Below are positions 51,911 through 60,210 of a DNA stretch of 64,000 bases, in pieces; within the stretch, counting starts at the first letter, position 1, and each line of letters opens with the position of its first letter. The stretch is from contig JAJEHD010000019.1 of the NCBI GenBank assembly GCA_022819505.1, positions 124,001 to 188,000 of the forward strand, read 5' to 3'. Below the pieces are notes generated by a model that was not told where the DNA came from, made no database searches, and saw only the letters and a list, made by a program, of their open reading frames with translations. This DNA comes from Acidimicrobiia bacterium. Its GTDB lineage: Bacteria > Actinomycetota > Acidimicrobiia > Acidimicrobiales > Aldehydirespiratoraceae. Both the position numbers and the translations under genes were made by a program.

Positions 51911-52887
51911 CGGCTCAGCGCCAGTCGCCGGTAGCGCCACCACACCACGGCCGAGCCCAGGGCCACCCACGCGCAGTTGGCGGCTACCACGAACAGCGTG
52001 GACAGATGGGCCCGCCCTGCCCCTGGGAGGCTCTCACCTTCGGGCACTTCCGGATCGCCGAACGGATCCAACCCTTCGACGCCGTAGATCCGGTTCTTGA
52101 GTTCGTCGGCTATCCCTCCGAGGTCGAAGGCGTAGAGCCGCTCACTCATGTCGGCCACGTCCACCAGGGCGACCGTCAGGCCGCCGCTGCCCCACAGCAG
52201 CGCGACCACACCGATCGTGGCGAAGACCCGACGATCGGTAAGGCTCGCCGCGGCCAGGCTGGCCGCCGAGAATGCGGCGGAGATGGCCACACCGCCCGCG
52301 ATGATGCGGACGAACACCGTGATCCACTCGGTGAGCCCGCCGGGACCCGAACCCTCGATGGTGCGGGCCACCAGCAGGAACAGCACCGGCCCGACCGTCA
52401 GGACAGCCAGGGTCAGCCCCACCGCAAGCCCCTTCGATAGCAGGTAGCTCCATCGCTGCAGGGGGGTTGACAGGTACATCTGGAGCATGCCGTTGCGACG
52501 GTCGGCGACCAGGATGTCGGGCACCACGATGCCGCAGTAGAACAGCAGGGCGAAGCCGATGAAGTCGTAGTACTCGTGGTAGTCGGGCAGTATCTCGTCC
52601 GCGATCATGTCGATGTCGAGCACCACCGCCAGGCCCACGAAGACCACCGCCGGGACCAGCGCGATCACCACTGCGAGCCACGGCAGGATCTTGTGGCGGG
52701 CAGAGCGGCCCAGCCCGAGGGTGTGGCGCACCGAGAAGCGCACCACGGAGCGCATCGCTCCCGGCAGACCGGAGCGCGGACCGTCGTAGGACCGGTAGCC
52801 CTGATCGATGATCCGAGCGGTGTCGGCGGTGTCAGCGGTGTCAGCGGTATCGCCGGCGGCGGGGGCAGCAGGCGTGGGGTCGGTCAT
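51907..52887 (-). CDS. ABC transporter permease with repeated N-terminus
   Basis: A 326-aa ABC-2 type permease with about six membrane segments. The cytosolic N-terminus carries a DTADTADTADTA repeat from a 9-bp tandem repeat (52817-52850), which may vary in number between strains. Overlaps of 4 bp with both neighbours show a single four-gene operon: ATPase, permease, ATPase, permease. Confidence 0.85.
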   Translation of the reverse strand: MTDPTPAAPAAGDTADTADTADTARIIDQGYRSYDGPRSGLPGAMRSVVRFSVRHTLGLGRSARHKILPWLAVVIALVPAVVFVGLAVVLDIDMIADEILPDYHEYYDFIGFALLFYCGIVVPDILVADRRNGMLQMYLSTPLQRWSYLLSKGLAVGLTLAVLTVGPVLFLLVARTIEGSGPGGLTEWITVFVRIIAGGVAISAAFSAASLAAASLTDRRVFATIGVVALLWGSGGLTVALVDVADMSERLYAFDLGGIADELKNRIYGVEGLDPFGDPEVPEGESLPGAGRAHLSTLFVVAANCAWVALGSAVVWWRYRRLALSR

Positions 52888-53807
52888 CGGGGAGCGTCCT
52901 CGAAGAGGTCCTCGAGCGTGCGGCGACGAGTCTCCAGGCGGCGCACCCGTGCCCCGGCTGTCGCCACCGCGTCGCGGGCCCGGTCACAGAGCTCGTCGAA
53001 GTCGGCGCCCCGGAGCCGCAGCGTGGTCTCGGTCCGCTGCACATCCAGGCCCCCCGACCGCAGTGCCGACTCCACCGCCTCGACCGACCCGGCCGGCTCG
53101 GCCACGTCAACCAGTTCAAGGGTGATCCCGTCACCTGCACCGATCAGGTCGCCGATGGGCCCGCAGGCCACCAACCGGCCCGCGTCGAGGGCCACGACGT
53201 GGTCGCATATCCGCTCGACCTCCTCCAGCACATGCGACGACAGCACCACGCTCATAGAGAAGTCGCGGCTGATCTGCCCGATGAGGGTCAGCATCTCGCT
53301 GCGCTGCACCGGGTCTAGACCGTCGGTGGGCTCGTCGAGCAGCACCAGCTTGGGGTCCGAGGCGATGGCCTGGGCCAGCTTCACCCGCTGGCGCTGCCCG
53401 GTCGACATGGTGCCCAGGGTGCGGGTCCGCTCCTCGCCCAGGCCGACCAGCCACAGGCTGTCGGAGGCCCGGTTGCGGGCTTCGCCTCGGGGCAGGCCCT
53501 GCACCTCGGCGAGGTGACGGACGAAGTCGACGGCCCGCATCTCGTCGGGCAGCACGTTGCGCTCCGGCGCGAACCCCACCATGGCCCTGAGCCTGTGGCC
53601 CGCCTTCTGCGGGTCGAAGCCCATCACCGTCACCGACCCCGAGGTGGGGATGCGCAGGCCGAGCATGGCGTTCAGCAGGGTGGTCTTACCCGCGCCGTTG
53701 GCCCCGACCAGCCCAGTCACGCCGGGCTGCATCTCGAGGTCCAGAGCGTCGAGAGCGACGGTCGGGCCGAAACGCTGCGTCAGAGCTTGCGTCTCGACGA
53801 TGGTCAC
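52884..53807 (-). CDS. ABC transporter ATP-binding protein
   Basis: A 307-aa ATPase from GTG 53807. Walker A GANGAGKTT, signature LGTMSTGQRQRVKLA, Walker B LVLLDEPTDGLDP and switch His SSHVLEE. It is the first gene of the ABC operon. The long upstream frame to 54095 is a shadow. Confidence 0.9.
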   Translation of the reverse strand: MTIVETQALTQRFGPTVALDALDLEMQPGVTGLVGANGAGKTTLLNAMLGLRIPTSGSVTVMGFDPQKAGHRLRAMVGFAPERNVLPDEMRAVDFVRHLAEVQGLPRGEARNRASDSLWLVGLGEERTRTLGTMSTGQRQRVKLAQAIASDPKLVLLDEPTDGLDPVQRSEMLTLIGQISRDFSMSVVLSSHVLEEVERICDHVVALDAGRLVACGPIGDLIGAGDGITLELVDVAEPAGSVEAVESALRSGGLDVQRTETTLRLRGADFDELCDRARDAVATAGARVRRLETRRRTLEDLFEDAPR

Positions 53808-53989
53808 CGGCCGAGCATACGGCTGCGAGGCTCCATCGCTCACGGCAGCCTGCGTCTCCGGCACGGCCTCATCCACGGGACCACCCTGCCGGTGGTCCAG
53901 CTGCACCCCACTCGGGGATGTCCCTGAACTTCCCCCGAGCGTGGAAGACCTGATCGGGGTACTCGCAACTCCCTGCCCGCAGAGCGTTG

Positions 53990-55120
53990 CTAGCGGGGCA
54001 GACGGCGGTAGGTGGCTACCCGCCAGGCCCACTCCGCAGGGCCGTAGCGGTGCTTCGCCAGCCACGCCTGTGACCACCACATCTGCAGAGCCCAAACACC
54101 GAGCACGAACAGCACCAGGAGGCTGCGACTCAGATCGGCAGGATCGAACAGCCCCCGCAGGACGGCGATGCCGAGAATTGTCTGGGTGAGGTAGTTGGTG
54201 AGCGCCATCCGACCCACCCCTCGGATCCGCTCATTGAACGGCCGCTCCGAAGTCCTGCGGTGCCAGAGGCTGATGAGAGCTGCGTAGCCGAAGACGATCG
54301 GAATCGTGGCGATCGTGTTCGGGATCGTTCCGATCAGGGCGACATCGGATCCGAAGTCGTTGAGGACCACTAAGCCGAAGCTGGCCGCACTGAGGGGAAG
54401 ACCGAGTCCGAGCCCCCATCGCGCCGCTCTCACGTAGGAGTCGCTCGACTTACGGCCAGTCAGGAACCCCGACCGGTAGGCACCCACACCGACCAACATC
54501 ATCCCCAGCCCACGGAAGAAGAAGTCGGAGATGAACCACAGGCCGACGGCGTCGGACATGGTCCCGGCGACGCCCCAGTACTCGCCCAACCCGTACCCGT
54601 CGGCGTCGATGGTCGGTTGCAACAGGGCGGCCCCGATCGATGGCACGATCACGGCAACCGCCCCGAGTGCGAACATCAGCCGGACGGGCAGGTTGCGCAT
54701 CGCGATCAGCAGCGGCGAGCACACCGCATAGACGATCAGCACGTCACCGTCCCACAGCGCGGCGTGGGCGACTCCGATCAGCAGCAGCAGGAGGTTGCGC
54801 CACAGGCTGAGGAGCCCGGCGCGGCGGCCTTTGGCTGCGGCCCGATCGGCGAACAGGACGATGCCGGCGCCGAACAGCATCGAGAAGAGCCCCATGAACT
54901 TCTGATCGAAGAACACCTCACCGACGCCGCCGATGAGCCAGTCAAGCCAGCTCTGGGGGCTGGAGGCGTCAATGTTGAAGTAGGCGCTGGTGCCGAGTCC
55001 ATAGGACACGACGTTCATGGTCAGGATGCCGAGAACCGCGACACCCCGGATCGTGTCGAGGCCGGTGATCCTCTCCGATCCCGGAGTCGGCCTCGCCGCG
55101 GCGCTCGTCGTGTCCGGCAT
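53990..55120 (-). CDS. DUF418-family membrane protein
   Basis: A 376-aa polytopic membrane protein with about ten segments and the DUF418 C-terminal region (FNERIRGVGRMALTNYLTQT and WSQAWLAKHRYGPAEWAWR). Family members are YeiB-like and of unknown function, perhaps transporters. The N-terminus ERITGLDTIRGVAVLGILTMN is standard for the family. Confidence 0.88.
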   Translation of the reverse strand: MPDTTSAAARPTPGSERITGLDTIRGVAVLGILTMNVVSYGLGTSAYFNIDASSPQSWLDWLIGGVGEVFFDQKFMGLFSMLFGAGIVLFADRAAAKGRRAGLLSLWRNLLLLLIGVAHAALWDGDVLIVYAVCSPLLIAMRNLPVRLMFALGAVAVIVPSIGAALLQPTIDADGYGLGEYWGVAGTMSDAVGLWFISDFFFRGLGMMLVGVGAYRSGFLTGRKSSDSYVRAARWGLGLGLPLSAASFGLVVLNDFGSDVALIGTIPNTIATIPIVFGYAALISLWHRRTSERPFNERIRGVGRMALTNYLTQTILGIAVLRGLFDPADLSRSLLVLFVLGVWALQMWWSQAWLAKHRYGPAEWAWRVATYRRLPR

Positions 55121-55134
55121 GAAGGTCGAGACGA

Positions 55135-55482
55135 TCAGAGGTCCAGATGCAACTGCAAAGCGTCATCTACACGCGCCATGAGATCGACAGGTACTAGGCC
55201 GACCGTGCCCCCGACGCGCTGCACATCGACCGCTCTGATCTGCTCGGCCTGTGCCTTGGAGTCCACGGCGAGCCCGGTTTCTGCCGCCGTCAGCAGGACT
55301 TGAAACGGGTGGATGAGCTCGATGTTCGAAGTGATCGGGACGATTGTCACGACACCACGCCCCAAGCGCTCTGCCGTGGTGTTGGCGCCGTCGTTGCTGA
55401 CGATCACCGCCGGGCGCGTGCGAGCAGCCTCAGTACCCACGACAGGATCCAGCCTGACTACCCGGATCTCACCCCGTCGCAT
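55135..55482 (-). CDS. MazF/PemK-family endoribonuclease toxin
   Basis: A 115-aa toxin beginning MRRGEIRVVRLDPVVGTEA, with RPAVIVSNDGAN and VVTIVPITSNIEL, the MazF/PemK fold signatures. It cuts mRNA at short specific sequences. ATG 55482 is chosen; the longer frame overlaps the antitoxin gene. It follows the antitoxin gene by 5 bp. Confidence 0.9.
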   Translation of the reverse strand: MRRGEIRVVRLDPVVGTEAARTRPAVIVSNDGANTTAERLGRGVVTIVPITSNIELIHPFQVLLTAAETGLAVDSKAQAEQIRAVDVQRVGGTVGLVPVDLMARVDDALQLHLDL

Positions 55483-55487
55483 CCGTC

Positions 55488-55706
55488 CTATGCCAACCCG
55501 TCCGCAACCGCGACATCCCACACGCTGCCCTCGCCGCTGTCTTCCCACTCCGCGAAGGCCGCCGCATAGTGCTGCGACAACTCAGAGGCTCGGAGCAGTC
55601 GTATCGCCCTGTGCAGGGTGGCCGACCGGGAGGCGATGCCGTGGGATCGCGCGTAGTCGTCCAGAAACTCGACATCGCTCTCAGGAATGCTCACACTGAC
55701 CTTCAT
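55488..55706 (-). CDS. Ribbon-helix-helix antitoxin of the MazF-like toxin
   Basis: A 72-aa antitoxin: N-terminal ribbon-helix-helix (KVSVSIPESDVEFLDDYARS and SRSATLHRAIRLLR), acidic C-terminal toxin-binding tail (EWEDSGEGSVWDV). It probably represses its own promoter through the inverted repeats at 55716-55743. Confidence 0.87.
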   Translation of the reverse strand: MKVSVSIPESDVEFLDDYARSHGIASRSATLHRAIRLLRASELSQHYAAAFAEWEDSGEGSVWDVAVADGLA

Positions 55707-55715
55707 GACACGTAT

Positions 55716-55743
55716 ACTACCATAGTAGTACGGATCGTACTAC
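55716..55743. promoter_or_regulatory. Overlapping inverted repeats, probable operator of the MazEF-like module
   Basis: ACTAC-CATA-GTAGT (55716-55729) and GTAGTAC-GGATC-GTACTAC (55725-55743) share the middle arm, giving three TAC-type half-sites just upstream of the antitoxin gene (start 55706). This layout is typical for autorepression by ribbon-helix-helix antitoxins. Confidence 0.7.
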
Positions 55744-55775
55744 CACAGCGCCGAAAGCCGCTCCTAATTCCGGTA

Positions 55776-55793
55776 ATGATATCATGAGATATC
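55776..55793. promoter_or_regulatory. Inverted repeats upstream of the VapB-like gene
   Basis: The palindrome ATGATATCAT (55776-55785), with GATATC at 55778-55783 and again at 55788-55793, ends 22 bp before the VapB-like GTG. Probable operator of the second toxin-antitoxin module; the AGGAGGAG ribosome site follows. Confidence 0.6.
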
Positions 55794-55815
55794 CACCCCG
55801 ACCCGAGGAGGAGCC

Positions 55816-56037
55816 GTGACCGACATTCTCATTCGTGACGTTCCCGACGACGTGATCGCGGCTATCGAGGCCAACGCCAGGAAGGCCGGGCTGTCGAGGG
55901 CTGAGTACCTGCGGAGGACGCTTGAGCGGGAACGCGCCGACCCCGCCGGCGAAGTGACTGTGGAGTCTCTCCGGCGCTTCAAGGAGACCTTCGCAGACCT
56001 GGCCGACCCCGAGGTGATGCGGTCGGCCTGGTCATGA
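55816..56037 (+). CDS. Ribbon-helix-helix antitoxin (VapB/FitA-like)
   Basis: A 73-aa antitoxin beginning [20 protein letters not shown], with [15 protein letters not shown], the FitA/VapB ribbon-helix-helix pattern. GTG 55816 has an AGGAGGAG ribosome site. The toxin gene overlaps its stop (ATGA). Confidence 0.87.
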   Translation: MTDILIRDVPDDVIAAIEANARKAGLSRAEYLRRTLERERADPAGEVTVESLRRFKETFADLADPEVMRSAWS

Positions 56038-56450
56038 CCGCCTGGCTGATCGACAAGTCGGCCCTGGTACGGCTCGACTCGAGTCCCGACGCCGCGGAGT
56101 GGGCATCGAGAATCCAACGCGGGCTGGTCCGCATCTCCACGGTGACCCGGCTGGAGATCGGGTTCTCGGCCCGCTCAGCCCAAGACCTCCAAGGCAGTCT
56201 CGCCAAGCCGCCGCTCAGCGCCATGCCCGTCGAGTACCTCACGCCCGCCATGGAGGACCGTGCGGTCGCCGTGCAACTTGCCCTGGCGCAGGCGGGCCAT
56301 CATCGGGCGCCCTCGGTTCCCGATCTTCTGATCGCCGCGACCGCCGAAGGCGCTGGGCTGATCGTCCTGCACTTTGACAAGGACTTCAGGCTCATTGCCG
56401 ATGTCACCGGCCAGCCGCTGGAGCGCCTGGTCGTCCCCGACGATCCGTAA
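56034..56450 (+). CDS. PIN-domain toxin (VapC-like)
   Basis: A 138-aa PIN ribonuclease. Acidic residues D7 (LIDKSAL), E41 (TRLEIGF), D97 ([10 protein letters not shown]) and D115/D117 (FDKDFR) match the metal-binding set. Coupled to the antitoxin gene. It is a different subfamily from the PIN toxin at 2.9 kb. Confidence 0.9.
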   Translation: MTAWLIDKSALVRLDSSPDAAEWASRIQRGLVRISTVTRLEIGFSARSAQDLQGSLAKPPLSAMPVEYLTPAMEDRAVAVQLALAQAGHHRAPSVPDLLIAATAEGAGLIVLHFDKDFRLIADVTGQPLERLVVPDDP

Positions 56451-56544
56451 GGCTTGAGCCTGGAGGCTCGCTGGATCACGCCTTGGGCGGAGCCGGCTTC
56501 TATCGTGGGGCTCGCACCAGCAACGACCGCGCCGGGAGACGCCG

Positions 56545-57417
56545 ATGACTGTGCCCACCTACCAGCTTCACCACCTGTGCATCTACGAGAAGCAGCCCCG
56601 CGACGCTATGTGGAACTGGCTGCGCTGGTACCACGCCATCCCCGCGTACTACTGGGAGGGTGTCGCCGACATGCACCACACCGGCGAAGGGGGTGTGGAC
56701 TACACGTTCCTGGCCTGCGGCGCTCCGTTCCAGATGCAGCTCGAGGCACCGCCGTACCAGTTCGAGTACGAGCGCAGGTGGTTCGCCGAACACGACTCGG
56801 GCATCAACCACATCTGCTGGATCGTGCCCAGCGCCTACGACACCGTCGACCACCTCCAGTCCAACGGCGCCACCGTGGCAATGCCCTACGAGGAGTTCGG
56901 CGACACCTACCACGGCTTCGTGGCCATCGACCCCGAGGGCCGCTGGGTGGAGATCATGTCGTACCCGAGCGAGTTCAAGACCCCCGACGTGGAGTTCCGC
57001 CCGGTGGGGCATCCCGGCCTGCAGACCCTGGGCGTGGTGCAGTTGTGCCGTGACCTCGACAGCCAGGTCGAGTGGTACACCGACGTGCTGGGCCAGCGGA
57101 TCATCCTCGATGCCCGCAGCGGCAACGACGGTCTCGTGTACCTGGCCGACCACACCTACGACGGCCGCCAGTGCGTGAACGTGCTGGCCACCCCCAGCAC
57201 CGAGGCCGAGCACGCCCTGATGGAGCGCCACGGGCCGGTGATCTCCACCGTGCTGTACCAGGCCGGAGACGTGGACGCCGCCTGGCGCGACGCGGTGGCC
57301 GCCGGCTTCGGCGAGGTGGCCGCCCCCGCTCACGACGACCGCATCGGCACCCGCACCGGGTACCTGCGAGAGCCCAGCGGCAACCTGGTGCAGGTACGAG
57401 AGCGACTGGCTGCCTGA
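56545..57417 (+). CDS. Two-domain VOC-family protein (extradiol dioxygenase-like)
   Basis: A 290-aa protein with two VOC modules. The C-terminal half shows a histidine near VEWYTDVLG and the ending GYLREPSGNLVQVRERL. The N-terminal domain has LHHLCIYEKQ and GINHICWIV. It resembles extradiol ring-cleavage enzymes in layout, but the H-H-E metal set cannot be fixed by eye. The next VOC gene starts after 1 bp. Confidence 0.75.
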   Translation: MTVPTYQLHHLCIYEKQPRDAMWNWLRWYHAIPAYYWEGVADMHHTGEGGVDYTFLACGAPFQMQLEAPPYQFEYERRWFAEHDSGINHICWIVPSAYDTVDHLQSNGATVAMPYEEFGDTYHGFVAIDPEGRWVEIMSYPSEFKTPDVEFRPVGHPGLQTLGVVQLCRDLDSQVEWYTDVLGQRIILDARSGNDGLVYLADHTYDGRQCVNVLATPSTEAEHALMERHGPVISTVLYQAGDVDAAWRDAVAAGFGEVAAPAHDDRIGTRTGYLREPSGNLVQVRERLAA

Positions 57418-57418
57418 C

Positions 57419-57886
57419 TTGAAGATCAGAGGGATCCACCACGCGGGGTTGGTGGTTCGCGACCTGGACGCGGCGGTCGCCTTCTACGGCGCGCTGCTCG
57501 ACATGGAGATCATCGCACGGGACCGATGGCGTGACCCCTCCCCTGACGCCGACAGCGCGGTGGGACTGGTCGGATCCTCCGCCGACGGTGTGATGATGCG
57601 GGGATCGAGCAGCTACCTGGAGCTGTGGCAGTACCACGCCCCCGAACGGGAGGGCGACGATCCAGCCGATCGGGGTGCCCACGAGCTGGGGCTGCGCCAC
57701 CTAGCCATGGAGGTGGACGACGTGGGCGCCGCCCTCGACCGGGTCGTCGAGCTAGGCGGTTCCCGGATGGGAGAACCGCTGGGCTACGACCACGGCGGCG
57801 AGGCGGTCTACTGCCGGGACCCCTTCGGCACCATCATCGAGTTCATGTCCATCGGCTCGTCCTCAGAATCACTCGACGAGCTCTAG
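57419..57886 (+). CDS. VOC-family protein, single domain
   Basis: A 155-aa glyoxalase-fold protein: IRGIHHAGLVVRDLDAAVAFYGALL and DPFGTIIEFMSIG, with the His and Glu of a metal site in place. TTG 57419 directly follows the stop codon of the upstream VOC gene, so the two are co-translated. Methylmalonyl-CoA epimerase- or lyase-like activity is possible; the substrate is unknown. Confidence 0.78.
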   Translation: MKIRGIHHAGLVVRDLDAAVAFYGALLDMEIIARDRWRDPSPDADSAVGLVGSSADGVMMRGSSSYLELWQYHAPEREGDDPADRGAHELGLRHLAMEVDDVGAALDRVVELGGSRMGEPLGYDHGGEAVYCRDPFGTIIEFMSIGSSSESLDEL

Positions 57887-58749
57887 CCAGCGTCCCCGTC
57901 AGCCCCCATGAGGCGCATGGGGTCGCCCATGTCGTGGTAGCCGAGGTAGCCGCCGCCCACCGACGAGGCGTCGTACAGGGCGTAGCCCAGCAGTTCCTGG
58001 GCCCGCCGGGGCAGCCTGCGGGCCACCTCGGGCGGGGTGTTGGTGTAGCTGTTCTCCACCGGCCGCAGCCAGCCGCAGCAGTAGCCCGTGGACAGGGCCC
58101 GTCGCCGGCGGTCGCGGGTGCGGTTGGCGCCGCCGGCGTGCAGGGTGTCGCCCCGGAAGAACAGCACCGAGCCGGCCGGCAGCGAGCAGGCGGCCACCTC
58201 CCCGGGATCAGGCTGCCGGCCGGGCTCCCAGCGGTGGCTGCCGGGCGCCACGAGCGTGCCCCCCATCTCGGGGGTGATGTCGACCAGGGCGGCGATGCTG
58301 TTGACGATCATCGGCGCGGCCGGGCGGGCGTAGTTCCAGGCGTCGTCATCCCGGTGGAATGGCTGGGCCGACTCCCCCGGACCGATGTCGATGACCTCGC
58401 CGTTGTTGAGGATGATGGTGGGGCTTATCGGGCCCATCACCGCCTCCGCGAAGCCCAGCAGGCGCTCGTCGAGCATGATCTCCACGAAGCTGGGCGCCTT
58501 GACGCACAGCGCGTGGAGCCGCCGGGTTCTCCTCCCCAGGAACTCGTCGGACGTGTCAGAGCCCGAGTCGGTGCCGCGGTGGGCGCCGAGCCAGGGGTCG
58601 AGCTCCGAGTTGAACCGCCCCAGAAGGTCGGGCGAGAGCCAGCCGTCGACGATCACACCCCCGTCGCGCTCGTTGGCCTCGACGATGTCGTCCGCCGTGC
58701 AGTCCGAGGGCAGCCGCTTCACCTCGGCATTGCTGACGCGGGTCGCCAT
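57883..58749 (-). CDS. Phytanoyl-CoA dioxygenase-family protein
   Basis: A 288-aa Fe(II)/2-oxoglutarate oxygenase. The metal site HxD appears in QPFHRDDDAWNY and the distal His in DTLHAGGANRTRD; RRALSTGYCCGW carries the oxoglutarate-binding Arg. ATG 58749 is chosen, as the upstream 23 residues overlap the divergent Ldh promoter. Its last bases overlap the VOC gene's end. Confidence 0.87.
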   Translation of the reverse strand: MATRVSNAEVKRLPSDCTADDIVEANERDGGVIVDGWLSPDLLGRFNSELDPWLGAHRGTDSGSDTSDEFLGRRTRRLHALCVKAPSFVEIMLDERLLGFAEAVMGPISPTIILNNGEVIDIGPGESAQPFHRDDDAWNYARPAAPMIVNSIAALVDITPEMGGTLVAPGSHRWEPGRQPDPGEVAACSLPAGSVLFFRGDTLHAGGANRTRDRRRRALSTGYCCGWLRPVENSYTNTPPEVARRLPRRAQELLGYALYDASSVGGGYLGYHDMGDPMRLMGADGDAG

Positions 58750-58798
58750 GGGAGAGAGTCTTGCAGTAGTCAGTCCCACCGCGACGAACGGAGCCGAC

Positions 58799-59941
58799 AT
58801 GGACGAGCCGAACCCCACCGACGGCGCTGCGATGCTCCGGGAGGACCCCGACTTTCTGGAGCACTGCTACCGCCGGGTGCTGGGCGAGCTGGGCTTCTCG
58901 GCCGAGCACGCCGCGGTGGTGGCCGGCTGCGTGTCCGACGGGGACCGAAACGGCAAGCTCACCCAGGGCATGGGCGTCTTCGAGATCCCCGTGCTGATGG
59001 CCCGCACCGGCACCATGGACGTCACCGCGGTTCCCGAGGTGGTTGACGAGGGGCCGACGTGGCTGGTGATCGACGCCCGACGCTCCTCGGGCCAGTGGGC
59101 CATCACGATGGCGACCACCGCCGCCATCGCCAAGGCCCGCGAGCACGCCATCGCCATCGCCTTCGTGCGCGACTTCAACGACGCCGGCGCCTTCGGCACC
59201 TACGTCCGGATGGCGGCCCGCGAGGGCATGATGGCCATGGCCACCAATAACAGCCTGCCGCTGGTGTCACCGTGGGGCGGCATGGAGAACGTCCTGTCGG
59301 GGGCGCCGTTCGCGGCCGCGGCCCCAGGCGACCAGCACCCGCCCATCACCTCCGACATCCAGGCCGTCGAGGTCCACGACGGCGACCTCAGCGAGGCCTA
59401 CTTCCAGGGCAAGCGGCTGCCGGGGCCGTTCCTGGTGGACCCGGACACGGGCGAGCTCACCGACGACCCGGCCCCCTACTTCAAACGGATGGAGGACTAC
59501 GGCCGGATATCGGACTGCGAGGCACCGTCGGTGTTCGGCACACCCCGGCTGTACGCCTTCAACCTGTTCACCGAGATGCTGGCCGGGATCATCAACCCGG
59601 GCGCCCGGCTGAGCCCCGAGATCGCAGGACCCCCGTCCTACTGGCTGGAGCCCCGTGACGAGGCCCTCACCGGCGGAGCCTGCGTGATCGTGATCGACCC
59701 GTCGCACTGGATGCCCGCCGACGAGGCGGGCCGCAAGTCGGACCGGCTCGTCGAGGCCGTGAAGGGAGCGAAGCGACGCCCCGGAGTGGACGAGATCTTC
59801 CTGCCCGGCGAGCGGGGCTGGCGGGCAATGGCCTCATCCGATCCGGTCGAGATCCTGCCCGCCCACTGGGACTCGTTCGTCCAGATCGTCGAGAGCGTCG
59901 AGCTCGACATCGACACCCTCCGAGCCGAGTTCGCCGCCTAA
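58799..59941 (+). CDS. Ldh-family (malate/L-lactate/ureidoglycolate-type) dehydrogenase
   Basis: A 380-aa NAD(P)-dependent dehydrogenase of the malate/L-lactate (Ldh_2/YlbC) family. Characteristic parts are LGFSAEHAAVVAGCVSDGDRNGKLTQG, MAMATNNSLPLVSPWGG and the C-terminal IDPSHWM with FLPGERGW. E. coli AllD (ureidoglycolate dehydrogenase), which gives oxalurate for the AllFGH enzyme, is in this family, but this copy is 32 kb from the AllFGH-like genes and may act on another 2-hydroxyacid. Confidence 0.87.
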   Translation: MDEPNPTDGAAMLREDPDFLEHCYRRVLGELGFSAEHAAVVAGCVSDGDRNGKLTQGMGVFEIPVLMARTGTMDVTAVPEVVDEGPTWLVIDARRSSGQWAITMATTAAIAKAREHAIAIAFVRDFNDAGAFGTYVRMAAREGMMAMATNNSLPLVSPWGGMENVLSGAPFAAAAPGDQHPPITSDIQAVEVHDGDLSEAYFQGKRLPGPFLVDPDTGELTDDPAPYFKRMEDYGRISDCEAPSVFGTPRLYAFNLFTEMLAGIINPGARLSPEIAGPPSYWLEPRDEALTGGACVIVIDPSHWMPADEAGRKSDRLVEAVKGAKRRPGVDEIFLPGERGWRAMASSDPVEILPAHWDSFVQIVESVELDIDTLRAEFAA

Positions 59942-60053
59942 CACCGCGGATCCTGCGTTTACCAATTGATAAAGGTCCCAAATAGCCTAAAGACAACAAA
60001 GTCAGTAAAGGCCGCAAACGGCTATAGTCCTTGACGATCGACCTCACAGGAAC
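59942..60053. other. AT-rich intergenic patch
   Basis: About 110 bp with clearly lower GC than the surroundings (e.g. TTTACCAATTGATAAAGG, then AAATAGCCTAAAGACAACAA). A possible promoter element (TATAGT near 60022-60028) is present. No repeat or transposase was found; it may be a foreign remnant or the promoter of the VOC/ADH operon. Confidence 0.45.
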
Positions 60054-60200
60054 GTGGACACCAACTATGCCGGCGTCTACCGCCACCGGTTGATCCGCGT
60101 CGGCATGATCGTGGCGACCGGCAGGGGCAGGATCGACCTCGCCCATGACGCGGCGCGCGAATGGCTCCGCCAGAAGACTCTGTCCGGTAGCACCACATGA
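60054..60200 (+). CDS. Small hypothetical protein or gene remnant
   Basis: A 48-aa frame from GTG 60054 (VDTNYAGVYRHRLIRVGMIV) with AGGA just upstream, ending 10 bp before the VOC start. It is basic and might be the end of a truncated gene. It has no recognisable domain. Whether it is translated is unclear. Confidence 0.35.
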   Translation: MDTNYAGVYRHRLIRVGMIVATGRGRIDLAHDAAREWLRQKTLSGSTT

Positions 60201-60210
60201 AGGCATCGTG

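Noticed and set aside
53808..53989. A hidden gene between the ABC operon and the DUF418 gene
   Set aside because: The 182-bp gap has no frame with good coding character or ribosome site; only weak inverted repeats are seen.
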